Below are positions 1 to 8,039 of a stretch of 64,000 nucleotides of DNA, piece by piece. Under the pieces are notes generated by a model. It did no database searches. It saw only the letters and a program-made list of their open reading frames with translations, and had not been told where the DNA came from. Both the position numbers and the translations under genes were made by a program. Numbering within the stretch: the first letter of the stretch is position 1; the number at the start of each line of letters is the position of its first letter. This DNA is from Brevibacterium sediminis. GTDB lineage: Bacteria; Actinomycetota; Actinomycetes; Actinomycetales; Brevibacteriaceae. The stretch is taken from assembly GCF_013623905.1 (NCBI RefSeq), contig NZ_JABKDD010000008.1, forward strand, positions 82,067 to 146,066, given 5' to 3'.

Positions 1-498
1 CCCCGCGTTGCCGCCAGCGCGCAGGTCGAGGGCATCCGCCCCTCGGTGCTCCACGCGGCGCGACTGAACAAATACACTCTGCTGCACCGCCGCCATCCGG
101 CCCCGGCGCAGGCGAAGCTGCTCGTCGCCTCGCTGGCTGTCGAGCTCGGCGCCGATCCCGCCCTCATGCAGGCCCTCGCCGCTGCCGAATCCGGTTTCCA
201 GCACACGACGGTCTCGGCCGGCAACGCGATCGGGATCATGCAGATCACTCCCCGATCCGGTCGCTGGGCGTCCGATATCGTCGGTCGCGGACTCGACCTG
301 CTCGACATCGAAGACAATATCGTCGCCGGCACCGTCATCCTCGGCTGGCTCATCGAAACCGCCGAATCGGAGAACGAAGCCATCGCCGGCTACTACCAGG
401 ACCTGCGCTCGGTTCGCGCCGACGGACTGCTGCCGGAGACGAAGGCCTTCGTCCGCGCCGTCCAACTGCAGCGCGCGCGTTTGGAGGAGGCCCTGTGA
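1..498 (+). CDS. Lytic transglycosylase (SLT domain), 5' end cut by window edge
   Basis: The reading frame is open to base 1 without a stop, so the gene starts upstream; the GTG at 46 is only an internal codon. The visible 165 residues carry a family-1 SLT fold: a catalytic glutamate in AAAESGFQ, the GIMQITP motif (GxMQ), and AGYY in place of the usual AYN. Such enzymes cleave the MurNAc-GlcNAc bond of peptidoglycan outside the membrane. The lost N-terminus would hold the signal peptide and perhaps LysM repeats, which cannot be judged here. The stop overlaps the next start by four bases (GTGA), so it is translationally coupled to the PASTA kinase, which fits a shared wall-related role. SLT assignment is fairly secure; substrate details are not. 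Confidence 0.85.
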   Translation, partial: PRVAASAQVEGIRPSVLHAARLNKYTLLHRRHPAPAQAKLLVASLAVELGADPALMQALAAAESGFQHTTVSAGNAIGIMQITPRSGRWASDIVGRGLDLLDIEDNIVAGTVILGWLIETAESENEAIAGYYQDLRSVRADGLLPETKAFVRAVQLQRARLEEAL

Positions 499-2762
499 CC
501 GCCCGCCGAGATCCCCTCATCGGCACGGTGCTCAATGAGCGCTACCGCATCGATGCCAAGATCGCCCGCGGCGGCATGGCCATGGTCTACCGCGGCACCG
601 ACCTGCGACTCGACCGTGAGATCGCGATCAAGGTCATGCATGAGCACCTCATCTCCGATGACACCTTCGTCGAACGCTTCCGCCGGGAGGCCATCAACGC
701 CGGTCGGCTCACCCACCCGAACCTCGTGGCCATCCACGATCAGGCGCGCGACGGCGACATCGTCTACCTCGTCATGGAATACCTGCCGTCGGTGACGCTG
801 CGCCGCGAGCTCAAGCACCGCGGAACCTTCACGCCCAGACAGGCGATCGTCGTCCTCGATGCGATCCTCGCCGCGCTCGAGGCCGTGCACTCGACCGGGA
901 TCATCCATCGCGATCTCAAACCCGACAATGTGCTGCTGGGCACCGACGGTCAGGTCAAGCTAGCCGACTTCGGTCTGGCCCGTGCCGTGACCACAGCGAC
1001 GACGACCAAGACCCTCATCGGCACGGTCGGCTATGTTGCTCCCGAACTCGTCACCCGAGCCGGAGCAGATGCCCGCACCGATCTGTACACGGTCGGCATC
1101 ATGTTCTACGAGATGCTCACCGGCGCTCAGCCGTATACCGATGACGTCCCGATCCAGGTCGCGTACCGTCACGTCCACGATACGGTTCCGCCGCCGTCGG
1201 ACGTCGTCACCCGCCTGAGTCCGCGCCTGGATGCGCTCGTGCTGTGGGCGACGTCGAAGGACCCCGAGGACCGTCCTGCCGATGCCGCCGAGTTCCGCTT
1301 AGCGTTGGCAGAAGCGCGTGCGGAGATGTCCGAGGCCGAGCTCGACCTCGGAGATCCGCAGATCGCCACCGGTGAGCACTCCCCCGTGCTCACCGCGAGC
1401 ATCGACCTCGGCGAGGAGGTGCCGAAGGAGAAGCGCTCCCGCACCGACGAGATCCCGTATCTCGAAGGCGAAGAGGACGACACCGAGGCGGACACAGGTG
1501 CGGCGGATCCCGACGATGCCGATGACGACGAGTCCTCCGCCGAGGCGGCTGCCGCGGAAGCTTCCCACGACGATGCCGACGGGGTCGACGGTGTCGAATC
1601 GGGCGACTCTGATCTTGACGCTGACGCCGACTCCGATGACGCCGATCGTGGCGATGACGACCACACTGACGGTGCCGCCGGCGCGGCCGCCGTCGCTGCG
1701 GCCGAAGTCGGAGTGGCCGGCGCCGCGGTTGCCGGTGCCGGTGCCGGTGCCGTCTCGGAATCCCCCGACGCAGACACGTCGGGCGCGCAAGCCGCAGGCG
1801 CTGCCGCCGATTCAGCTGATTCTGACGCTTCGGACGGTTCCGCTGATCGAGAGGACTCCGACGACGAACCGGTGTCGAAGGATTCGGATTCCGACCGCCA
1901 CGATAAGGCTGCGGTGGTCGCCGGCTCCGCGGCCGCCTCTGCGGGGGCATCTCCCGTCCGACGTCGCCGACGTCGTGTCCTTACGGGACTCGTCGCCGTG
2001 GTTGCCGTCCTCGCTCTGGTCGCCTGGTTCGTGGTGGCGAACCTGCCGACACCGAAATCCATCGTTCCCGGTGAGCTGGCGGGCAAGCCCGTCGGGGAAG
2101 TCACCTCGCAGCTGGAGGACAACGATCTCAAGGCCGAGCCCAAAGAGGTCTTCGACGACAAGGTTCCCGCCGGGACTGTCATCGGCACCGAACCCGTCAG
2201 CGGTGCAGAACTCGCTCCTGACTCTTCCGTCACGGTCGTCGTGTCCAAGGGTGAGGAGAAGTTCGCGGTTCCGAAGCTCGAGGGCACGACCCGCGACGAA
2301 GCAGAGGCCGCGCTGAAGAAGGTCAACCTCGAGGTCGGCAAGGTCGAGGAGAAGTACAGCGACACTGTCGCCAAGGACTCCGTCATCTCGGCATCGCAGA
2401 AGGCCGGAACCAAGCTGTCGAAAGGCGAGAAGATCGATCTCGTCGTGTCCAAGGGCGTCGCGCCGATCCCGGTTCCCAACGTCGAGGGGCTGACCTTCGA
2501 CGCCGCCTATGCGACCCTGGCCAAGCGCGGATTCCGCGTCGGCAAGGACGAGGTGTTCTCCGACGACGTACCCAAGGGCAAGGTTGTCTCGCAGTTCCCG
2601 AAGAGCACCGAGGCGAAGCCCGCGAACTCTCTCATCATCGTCCGCGTGTCCAAGGGCAAGGAGAAGAAAGAAGACTCCGACTCGAAGGATGACAAGAAGG
2701 ACGAGAAGAACGATTCCAAGGACAAGAAGTCTGACGACAAGAAGGACGACAAAGACAAATAG
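495..2762 (+). CDS. pknL: PASTA-domain Ser/Thr protein kinase (PknL/PknB type)
   Basis: A membrane Ser/Thr kinase that probably senses peptidoglycan fragments or lipid II. Residues 10-275 form the kinase domain: glycine loop ARGGMAMVY, Lys46 in IAIKV, HRDLKPDN with catalytic Asp140, DFGLAR with Asp158, an activation loop rich in threonine, and APEL. Residues about 300-490 are an acidic Asp/Ala/Ser-rich linker. One transmembrane helix follows a basic run (RRRRRR) near residue 500. Three PASTA repeats follow outside, then a Lys/Asp-rich C-terminal tail of about 35 residues. The PknL name rests on the neighbouring class II DAHP synthase, an arrangement known from corynebacteria and mycobacteria; by domain layout PknB would also fit. 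Start GTG at 495 overlaps the transglycosylase. Confidence 0.93.
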   Translation: MTARRDPLIGTVLNERYRIDAKIARGGMAMVYRGTDLRLDREIAIKVMHEHLISDDTFVERFRREAINAGRLTHPNLVAIHDQARDGDIVYLVMEYLPSVTLRRELKHRGTFTPRQAIVVLDAILAALEAVHSTGIIHRDLKPDNVLLGTDGQVKLADFGLARAVTTATTTKTLIGTVGYVAPELVTRAGADARTDLYTVGIMFYEMLTGAQPYTDDVPIQVAYRHVHDTVPPPSDVVTRLSPRLDALVLWATSKDPEDRPADAAEFRLALAEARAEMSEAELDLGDPQIATGEHSPVLTASIDLGEEVPKEKRSRTDEIPYLEGEEDDTEADTGAADPDDADDDESSAEAAAAEASHDDADGVDGVESGDSDLDADADSDDADRGDDDHTDGAAGAAAVAAAEVGVAGAAVAGAGAGAVSESPDADTSGAQAAGAAADSADSDASDGSADREDSDDEPVSKDSDSDRHDKAAVVAGSAAASAGASPVRRRRRRVLTGLVAVVAVLALVAWFVVANLPTPKSIVPGELAGKPVGEVTSQLEDNDLKAEPKEVFDDKVPAGTVIGTEPVSGAELAPDSSVTVVVSKGEEKFAVPKLEGTTRDEAEAALKKVNLEVGKVEEKYSDTVAKDSVISASQKAGTKLSKGEKIDLVVSKGVAPIPVPNVEGLTFDAAYATLAKRGFRVGKDEVFSDDVPKGKVVSQFPKSTEAKPANSLIIVRVSKGKEKKEDSDSKDDKKDEKNDSKDKKSDDKKDDKDK

Positions 2763-2790
2763 GACTCGTCGGTCAGACGTGTCGGTCGGT

Positions 2791-2834
2791 CAGGCACGAC
2801 GGGCGGACAGGCACGACGGGCGGACAGGCACGAC
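2791..2834. repeat. 17-bp tandem repeat, 2.6 copies
   Basis: The unit CAGGCACGACGGGCGGA occurs at 2791-2807 and 2808-2824, with a partial third copy to 2834. It lies just after the kinase stop codon and before the terminator, in non-coding sequence. No function is apparent; replication slippage is the simplest origin. Confidence 0.85.
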
Positions 2835-2872
2835 TGGTCGCTCGGGCGCAGATGATTCCGGTCGGTCAGACG

Positions 2873-2919
2873 ACAAAGCCGGGGGCTCCGCAGAGATTCT
2901 GCGGAGCCCCCGGCTTTGT
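2873..2919. terminator. Bidirectional hairpin terminator between the kinase and aroG
   Basis: A perfect inverted repeat: two 22-base arms around a GAT loop, with a GC-rich core flanked by ACAAAG and CTTTGT. It sits between converging genes and can serve both. There is no long T run, as is usual for high-GC actinobacterial terminators. Confidence 0.9.
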
Positions 2920-2931
2920 CAGTTGTGGCGG

Positions 2932-4326
2932 TTACTGCCGTCGGGTGAGGTACTCGGCGACCTGGAACGCCATCTCCAGCGACTGATCGTGGTTGAGGCG
3001 CGGGTCGACGAGGGTCTCGTAGCGGCGACGCAGGCCCTCGTCGTCGATCTCGGTGGCCCCGCCCATGATCTCGGTGACGTCATCGCCGGTGAGTTCGATG
3101 TGCAGTCCACCGGGGATCGTGCCCGCCTCAGCGTGCGCGTTGAAGAATCCTTCGACCTCGGCCATGACGTCTTCGAAGCGGCGGGTCTTGTACCCGGTGT
3201 TCGAGGTGATCGTGTTGCCGTGCATCGGGTCGCAGACCCAGGTCACATGCGGCAGACGGTCGCCGATTCCCGACAGCAGAGCCGGCAGCGACTCACCGAT
3301 CTGACCGGCACCCATGCGGGTGACGAAGGTCAGGCGGCCGGGCTCGGCGTCCGGGTCGAGTTTCTCGGCCAGGGCCAGGGCGTCATCAGCCGTGGCAGTG
3401 GGTCCGAGCTTGACGCCGATGGGGTTGCGCACCTTGGACAGGAAGTCGACATGGGCGCCGTCGATCTCGCGGGTGCGTTCGCCGATCCACAGGAAGTGTC
3501 CGGACACGTCGTAGGCTTCACCGGTGCGTGAGTCGATGCGAGTCAGTGCACGTTCGTATTCGAGCAGCAGCGCCTCGTGGGCGGCGTAGAACTCGGTGGT
3601 CTTGAGCGCATCGAAGTCGGCTCCGCAGGCATCCATGAAGCGGATGGCACGGTCGATCTCGGCAGCGGTCTGCTCGTAGCGCTGGTAGCCGGGGTTCGAT
3701 GCGAGGAAACCGCGGTTCCAGTCGTGGACGAATCGCAGATCGGCGAAGCCGCCCTGGGTGAACGCACGGATGAGGTTCAGCGTGGAAGCGGAGATGTGGT
3801 ACGCCTTGAGCAGACGTTCCGGATCGTGGCGGCGGGATTCCTCGGTGAACTCGTAGCCGTTGACGATGTCGCCGCGGAACGACGGCAGGGTGACTCCGTC
3901 ACGGGTCTCCATATCGGCCGAACGCGGCTTCGCGAACTGACCGGCCATGCGGCCGATCTTCACCACGGGCATCGATCCGCCGTAGGTCAGCACGGCCGCC
4001 ATCTGCAGAACCGTCTGCACACGAGCCCGGATCTTGTCCGCCTGGGCTCCGTCGAAGGATTCGGCGCAGTCGCCGCCCGCCAGGACGAAGGCTTCTCCGC
4101 GCGAGGCGGCGGCGATCCGCTGCTTGAGCACATCGGCTTCACCGGCGAAGACCAACGGGGGTGAGTTGCGCAGATCGGTGAGCACCTCGTCGAGCGCAGC
4201 ACTGTCAAGATACGTCGGCTGCTGCTTCGGATCCATCTCTCGCCAGTCGTCGAGACCGCGGAGATTGTCGTGGCCGGCAGCGGCGATTTCTCTGTTGGAC
4301 AGGACCGGATCGGTGTGGAGACTCAA
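2932..4326 (-). CDS. aroG: Class II 3-deoxy-7-phosphoheptulonate (DAHP) synthase
   Basis: Catalyses condensation of phosphoenolpyruvate and erythrose-4-phosphate, the first step of the shikimate pathway. It belongs to the plant-like class II family: GGDCAESF with the metal-binding Cys, KIGRMAGQFAKPRS, HFLWIGERTR, GVKLGPT, WVCDPMHGNT and GGLHIELTGDDVTE are all present. The frame stays open to 4452, but that would overlap the upstream gene. I chose TTG at 4326 (MSLHTDPVL...), which gives 464 residues, close to the 462 of the M. tuberculosis enzyme, and leaves a 10-base gap to the nuclease gene. A possible GAAAGTGA ribosome site precedes it. It is the last gene of the gcvH - FHA - nuclease - aroG operon. 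Feedback regulation cannot be read from sequence alone. Confidence 0.95.
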   Translation of the reverse strand: MSLHTDPVLSNREIAAAGHDNLRGLDDWREMDPKQQPTYLDSAALDEVLTDLRNSPPLVFAGEADVLKQRIAAASRGEAFVLAGGDCAESFDGAQADKIRARVQTVLQMAAVLTYGGSMPVVKIGRMAGQFAKPRSADMETRDGVTLPSFRGDIVNGYEFTEESRRHDPERLLKAYHISASTLNLIRAFTQGGFADLRFVHDWNRGFLASNPGYQRYEQTAAEIDRAIRFMDACGADFDALKTTEFYAAHEALLLEYERALTRIDSRTGEAYDVSGHFLWIGERTREIDGAHVDFLSKVRNPIGVKLGPTATADDALALAEKLDPDAEPGRLTFVTRMGAGQIGESLPALLSGIGDRLPHVTWVCDPMHGNTITSNTGYKTRRFEDVMAEVEGFFNAHAEAGTIPGGLHIELTGDDVTEIMGGATEIDDEGLRRRYETLVDPRLNHDQSLEMAFQVAEYLTRRQ

Positions 4327-4336
4327 TGTTTCACTT

Positions 4337-4822
4337 TCATGGGTTTTCGGTACCGGTCTCGAAGTCCTCGGCCGAGACATTGTCGAGGAAGTCTCTGAAC
4401 TGTGCGACTTCCTCTTCATCGGCCTCGGGGGCTTCGATTCCGGACTCTTCAAGCAATTGTGTTTCGACGAACACGGGGCAGTCGGCTGTCAGCGCCAGTG
4501 TCACCGCGTCCGAAGGGCGCGCGGAGATCGACTTCCCGTCATTCGTGTGCAGCTCTGCCAGGAAGATCTGACCGTCCTTGCCGGTGATCGTCACGTCCTG
4601 CAGCTCGGCCCCGTACTTCTCGAGGACGTCGAGCAGCAGAGCGTGCGACATGGGGCGCGGCGGGGTCAGTCCCCGCTGCGCGATCGAGAGCGCATTGGCC
4701 TCGATCGCACCGACCCAGATCGGCAGATAGTAAGCAGGTTCGCTGGCCTTGAGCAGCAGAATCGGTTGGTTGGCGGGCATTTCGATGCGGACGCCGACAA
4801 CCTCGACTTCGACTTTTGACAT
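4337..4822 (-). CDS. Bifunctional nuclease family protein (DUF151)
   Basis: 161 residues, typical DUF151 length. The order of conserved blocks fits the family: an N-terminal VEVVGVRIEMPANQPILLLK strand, the YYLPIWVGAIEANAL segment, RPMSHALL, and the KSISARPSDAVTLALTADCPVFV stretch (positions about 4470-4540). Family members have reported DNase/RNase activity, but the physiological role is unclear. In M. tuberculosis a homologue (Rv1829) sits two genes from garA. Here it follows the FHA gene by 10 bases without an intervening MerR gene. Cytosolic; no signal peptide. Start ATG at 4822 follows a GGGGGATAA stretch. Confidence 0.88.
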   Translation of the reverse strand: MSKVEVEVVGVRIEMPANQPILLLKASEPAYYLPIWVGAIEANALSIAQRGLTPPRPMSHALLLDVLEKYGAELQDVTITGKDGQIFLAELHTNDGKSISARPSDAVTLALTADCPVFVETQLLEESGIEAPEADEEEVAQFRDFLDNVSAEDFETGTENP

Positions 4823-4832
4823 TATCCCCCGG

Positions 4833-5990
4833 TCAGGAGCGCGGACGCTGCTGGAAGATCATTCGGAACTTGCCGATCTGCACATCGGCTCCGTTCTGCA
4901 GTTCGATGGAGTCGATGAGCTGACGGCCCACATAGGTGCCGTTGAGCGAACCCGTGTCGCGCAGAGTGAACCCGCTGGGAGTGCGGATGAACTCGGCATG
5001 CTTACGCGAGACCGTGACGTCATCGAGGAAGATGTCGGCATTCGGGCTGCGACCCACCGTGACCACGTCGGTGTCGAGCAGGATCTGTGAACCAGAGTCC
5101 GGTCCGGAGACGACGACGAGCAGAGCATCGGCGTCCTGCAGACCTTCGAGGTCGGGCACGGGGTGGATCTCGCCGGTGTGCGGATCCAGGATTCCCTGGA
5201 ACTGCTGGCTGCCCGAATCGTTCATCGGGTCCTGTCCGCCGTTCGTCGGAGCGCCCTGCGGCTGGCCGCCCTGGGGCTGACCCGACTGGGGCTGACCGGA
5301 CTGTGGCTGACCATACTGGCCGGGGCCGGGCTGGCTGCCCTGCTGCTGGTTGGGATCGAACTGGCCGTACTGGCCGGCACCGTTCGAACCGTACTGCTGC
5401 TGGCCGCCCTGCTGCGGATGGTTCCCGTACTGCGGCTGACCTTGGCTGCCCTGAGGCTGCGCAAACTGACCGGCACCATTGGAGCCGTACTGCTGCTGAC
5501 CCTGGCCGCCCTGAGGCTGACCGCTCTGCGGCTGGCCGTAGTTCTGCGGCGGATACTGATTCTGCTGAGGCTGATACTGCGGCTGCCCCTGGCTGCCCTG
5601 CCCCTGTCCGGCATACGGCTGATTCGCCGGCTGCGACGCACCGTAGTTCTGCCCGCCCTGCGGGGTGCCGCCGAACTGCTGACCATTGCCATAGCTCTGG
5701 CCGCCCTGGGGCGTTCCGCCGTAGTTCTGGCTACCTTGGGGCGTTCCGCCGAACTGCTGGCCATTGCCGTACTGCGGTGCCTGCGGGGCACCGTCGGCAG
5801 GCTGCTGACCGTAGGGAGGGGTGTTCCCCTGACCGTTCTGGTCGACCTGAGGGTTCATCCGAGTCGCGGACTCGTCAGCGCCATTGCCGTTTCCGGCCCC
5901 GAACGGGAACTTCTTCGACTGCGGGACCTGTCCGTTGTCATACCAGGGCTGCGAGGGGGTCGGACGATTCTGATCGTGGTTCTGCGACAT
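4833..5990 (-). CDS. FHA-domain protein with long Gln/Gly-rich N-terminal region (GarA/OdhI-like context)
   Basis: 385 residues. The C-terminal 98 (about 288-385) form a forkhead-associated domain: TVGRSPNADIFLDD, SRKHAEF and SLNGTYVGR are the phosphothreonine-binding signatures. Residues about 45-265 are low complexity, made of GQPQ, GGTPQGGQ, QYGSNGAGQ and similar units, very rich in Gln, Gly, Pro, Asn and Tyr. GarA/OdhI homologues are about 150 residues and inhibit 2-oxoglutarate dehydrogenase when unphosphorylated; their ETTS phosphorylation motif is not visible here, although ADESATRM near residue 40 is a possible kinase site. The gene shares one base with gcvH (TAATG), matching the mycobacterial gcvH-garA order. 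A PASTA kinase lies about 2 kb away across a terminator. The metabolic-switch role is inferred from context only. Confidence 0.9.
   Translation of the reverse strand: MSQNHDQNRPTPSQPWYDNGQVPQSKKFPFGAGNGNGADESATRMNPQVDQNGQGNTPPYGQQPADGAPQAPQYGNGQQFGGTPQGSQNYGGTPQGGQSYGNGQQFGGTPQGGQNYGASQPANQPYAGQGQGSQGQPQYQPQQNQYPPQNYGQPQSGQPQGGQGQQQYGSNGAGQFAQPQGSQGQPQYGNHPQQGGQQQYGSNGAGQYGQFDPNQQQGSQPGPGQYGQPQSGQPQSGQPQGGQPQGAPTNGGQDPMNDSGSQQFQGILDPHTGEIHPVPDLEGLQDADALLVVVSGPDSGSQILLDTDVVTVGRSPNADIFLDDVTVSRKHAEFIRTPSGFTLRDTGSLNGTYVGRQLIDSIELQNGADVQIGKFRMIFQQRPRS
5226..5850 (-). repeat. Degenerate Gln/Gly/Pro/Tyr coding repeats in the FHA gene
   Basis: Imperfect in-frame repeats encoding GQPQSGQPQGGQ-like and GGTPQGGQSYG-like units. 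The DNA shows recurrent CTGGCCGCCCTG and TACTGCTGCTG-type words. Copies differ at synonymous positions, so they are old or under selection at the protein level. Confidence 0.8.
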
Positions 5991-6394
5991 TACGCCTCCT
6001 CGCTCTGAATGAGCTCTTTGTACGTCTCGCTGTCCATCAGCGATTCGAGCTGTGTGGGGTCACTGAGTTCGACGAGATACATCCACCCGTCTTCGAAGGG
6101 AGACGAGTTCACCGTCTCCGGTGAATCGTCGAGTGAGTCGTTGACCTCTGTGACGGTCCCCGACACAGGTGCGATCAGATCGGAGACACTCTTCGTGCTC
6201 TCGACTTCGCCGCAGGACTCCCCTGCGGTGACCGAATCCCCGGTTTCAGGCAGGTCGACATAGACGACGTCACCCAGCTGTTCCTGGGCGAAATCAGTGA
6301 TACCCACACGGACTACTGCGTTGTCTTCCGTGGTCGCGACCCACTCGTGGTCGCGCGAGTACCGCAAAGACACTGGATAATCCAGATCTGCCAT
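5990..6394 (-). CDS. gcvH: Glycine cleavage system H protein
   Basis: 134 residues. It carries lipoate and shuttles the aminomethyl group between the P and T proteins of the glycine cleavage complex. The lipoylation site is Lys68 in EVESTKSVSDL, followed by the typical APVSGTV segment. I chose ATG at 6394 (MADLDYPVS...), preceded by AGAGGAGTCGAC, over the longer frame starting at 6424. gcvP and gcvT are not in the window, so H is encoded apart from them. It heads a four-gene operon with the FHA protein, nuclease and aroG. I saw no obvious glycine riboswitch in the 230 bases upstream. Confidence 0.95.
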   Translation of the reverse strand: MADLDYPVSLRYSRDHEWVATTEDNAVVRVGITDFAQEQLGDVVYVDLPETGDSVTAGESCGEVESTKSVSDLIAPVSGTVTEVNDSLDDSPETVNSSPFEDGWMYLVELSDPTQLESLMDSETYKELIQSEEA

Positions 6395-6563
6395 GTCGAC
6401 TCCTCTAGTTTGTCGGTGTACCAAGCATAGCCGCCTGGGCCACTTTCATAACAATCACGAAACGGAAATGTTACTGAGTCACCCTGTCAGGCATCTGCAG
6501 GACCCGCTTCTTCGGTATCTACCTGGGATGATACCTGTTTTTCGAAGGTCACGGAACGCGGTT

Positions 6564-6591
6564 TTGGCAGTTGGCCTCCGATCGGTATAAG
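6564..6591 (+). promoter_or_regulatory. Promoter of tRNA-Pro
   Basis: TTGGCA (6564-6569) and TATAAG (6586-6591) with a 16-base spacer lie about 34 bases before the mature tRNA. The match to the housekeeping sigma factor consensus is good for a high-GC genome. Confidence 0.65.
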
Positions 6592-6624
6592 CTAGTTCTC
6601 GTTGCCCACGAGGGAGTACGGTAA

Positions 6625-6701
6625 CGGGCTATGGCGCAGCTTGGTAGCGCGCTTCACTGGGGGTGAAGAGGTCGTGGGTTCAAATCCCGCTAGCCCGACC
6701 A
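6625..6701 (+). tRNA. tRNA-Pro, anticodon GGG
   Basis: A complete 77-base cloverleaf. The acceptor arms CGGGCTA and TAGCCCG pair fully. The D arm reads GCGC...GCGC, the anticodon stem CTTCA/TGAAG encloses loop CTGGGGG (anticodon at 6659-6661), and the T arm is GTGGG-TTCAAAT-CCCGC. The discriminator A and a genome-encoded CCA follow. No integrase gene or duplicated 3' end nearby suggests element insertion. Confidence 0.97.
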
Positions 6702-6730
6702 CCCGGGTCATCACCCGCTTTCAATAGAAT

Positions 6731-6770
6731 GTGTCGCCACTTCGCTGAGACGAAGGAGCGGCACATTTTT
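6731..6770 (+). terminator. Intrinsic terminator after tRNA-Pro
   Basis: A 14-base stem with two mismatches around loop CTGAGA, followed by ATTTTT. It is placed 30 bases after the tRNA, on the same strand, just before the end of the converging MFS gene. Confidence 0.75.
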
Positions 6771-6866
6771 CGTTCCCCGAACCTGTCAGCCCCGCGTTGT
6801 GGCGACGTCTATTCAATCCAAGCCAGGGGACTTGACTCGAGCCAGGGAACATCCCGCCCACGCTCG

Positions 6867-8039
6867 TCAGGTCCGACGGACGTCCAAGCGGTTCGCGAAG
6901 ACCACGGTCAGGAGGCCGACGAGCACGAGGATGCCGAGTCCCCACCGCAGTCCCGCTCCCGTGGCGACGACCCCGACCAGCGGACTCGTCCCGAGGTACC
7001 CCACCCGCATCAGCCAGTTCACCAGCGTCACTCCCCCGGCACGCCCGACACCGGGCAGACGAGCGGCCGCTCCCAGTGCGCCGGGCACGAGCGTCGCTGA
7101 CCCGAATCCGAGGGCACCCATCGAAACGAGCAGCAGAACGGGTTCCTGGGCTGCGATGATGCCGACTCCGCCGACGGCGATGAGTCCGCCCCCGAGGCGC
7201 GCGATCCGACCGGCCCCGAACCTCGTCACGAGCACGTCCCCGCTGAATCGTCCGAGGCATTGGCTGCCGATGACGATGCTGAAGGCGATCCCCGCCGAGG
7301 CAGCCGGAACTCCTGCGAATTCGACCGCGGCCAGCCCCGCCCAGTTGTTCGCAATGTCCTCGACCGCGGCACCGCAGATCGCGACGATCGCCAAGGGCAG
7401 CGCAGCCCAGAGGACCATCCGTTTCGATCGCCCCACGGCCCCGTCTCCGCCACGGCCAACAGGAGCGGCGTCGGAATCGGCGACCCGCCTCGGCGAGGCG
7501 TAGTCTCCGATGAGGCGGCGCCCAACGATCGTGATGACCACGGCTGCGACTCCGATGAGCCCCAGCCACGCCCGCATGTCGGCACCGGAGCTGGCGGCCG
7601 CGGTTGCGGCGGCTCCGCTGAGCAGACCGCCGAGGCTCCACAGCGCATGCATCGACGACAGGATCGTGCGACCGGCCCGTTCCTGGACGGAGATGCCGAC
7701 GACGTTCTGCGCGACATCGACGATGGCATCGCAGCACCCCAACAGGAGCAGACAGATCGCCATCATCACGCCGTTGACCGACCACGCCGTCGCCGAGGCG
7801 GCCACACCGAGCATCACCGTCCCAACGATGACGACACGGTGCGCTCCGAATCGGGCGATGAGGGCGGCGGGCAGGACCGAGGACAGCAGCGACCCGCCGG
7901 CGAAGCAGGCGACGACGAGGCCGAACTGCCAGGAGCTCAGTCCGAGTCGGTCGACGAGCAGCGGATACCACGGCAGGAGAGCGGCGAAGACGGCACCATT
8001 GCCGGTGAAGTAGAGGCCGACGCCGGCTGCGGCCCTCAC
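6867..8039 (-). CDS. MFS transporter
   Basis: 390 residues with about twelve hydrophobic segments. The first helix region is GLYFTGNGAVFAALLPWYPLLVDRLGL and the loop 2-3 motif reads ALIARFGAHRVV (degenerate MFS motif A). Small-residue-rich helices suggest the bicyclomycin/YbjJ-like or sugar-efflux class, but the substrate cannot be predicted. The GTG start at 8039 overlaps the stop of the upstream antiporter gene by four bases (GTGA), so the two are co-transcribed and coupled. Located in the cytoplasmic membrane. Confidence 0.85.
   Translation of the reverse strand: MRAAAGVGLYFTGNGAVFAALLPWYPLLVDRLGLSSWQFGLVVACFAGGSLLSSVLPAALIARFGAHRVVIVGTVMLGVAASATAWSVNGVMMAICLLLLGCCDAIVDVAQNVVGISVQERAGRTILSSMHALWSLGGLLSGAAATAAASSGADMRAWLGLIGVAAVVITIVGRRLIGDYASPRRVADSDAAPVGRGGDGAVGRSKRMVLWAALPLAIVAICGAAVEDIANNWAGLAAVEFAGVPAASAGIAFSIVIGSQCLGRFSGDVLVTRFGAGRIARLGGGLIAVGGVGIIAAQEPVLLLVSMGALGFGSATLVPGALGAAARLPGVGRAGGVTLVNWLMRVGYLGTSPLVGVVATGAGLRWGLGILVLVGLLTVVFANRLDVRRT

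Noticed and set aside
4326..4452. N-terminal extension of aroG to 4452
   Set aside because: It would overlap the nuclease gene by over 100 bases and gives a low-complexity Lys/Ser stretch; TTG at 4326 gives the family length.
6625..6701. tRNA-Pro as an integration site of a mobile element
   Set aside because: No integrase nearby and no repeat of the tRNA 3' end seen downstream.
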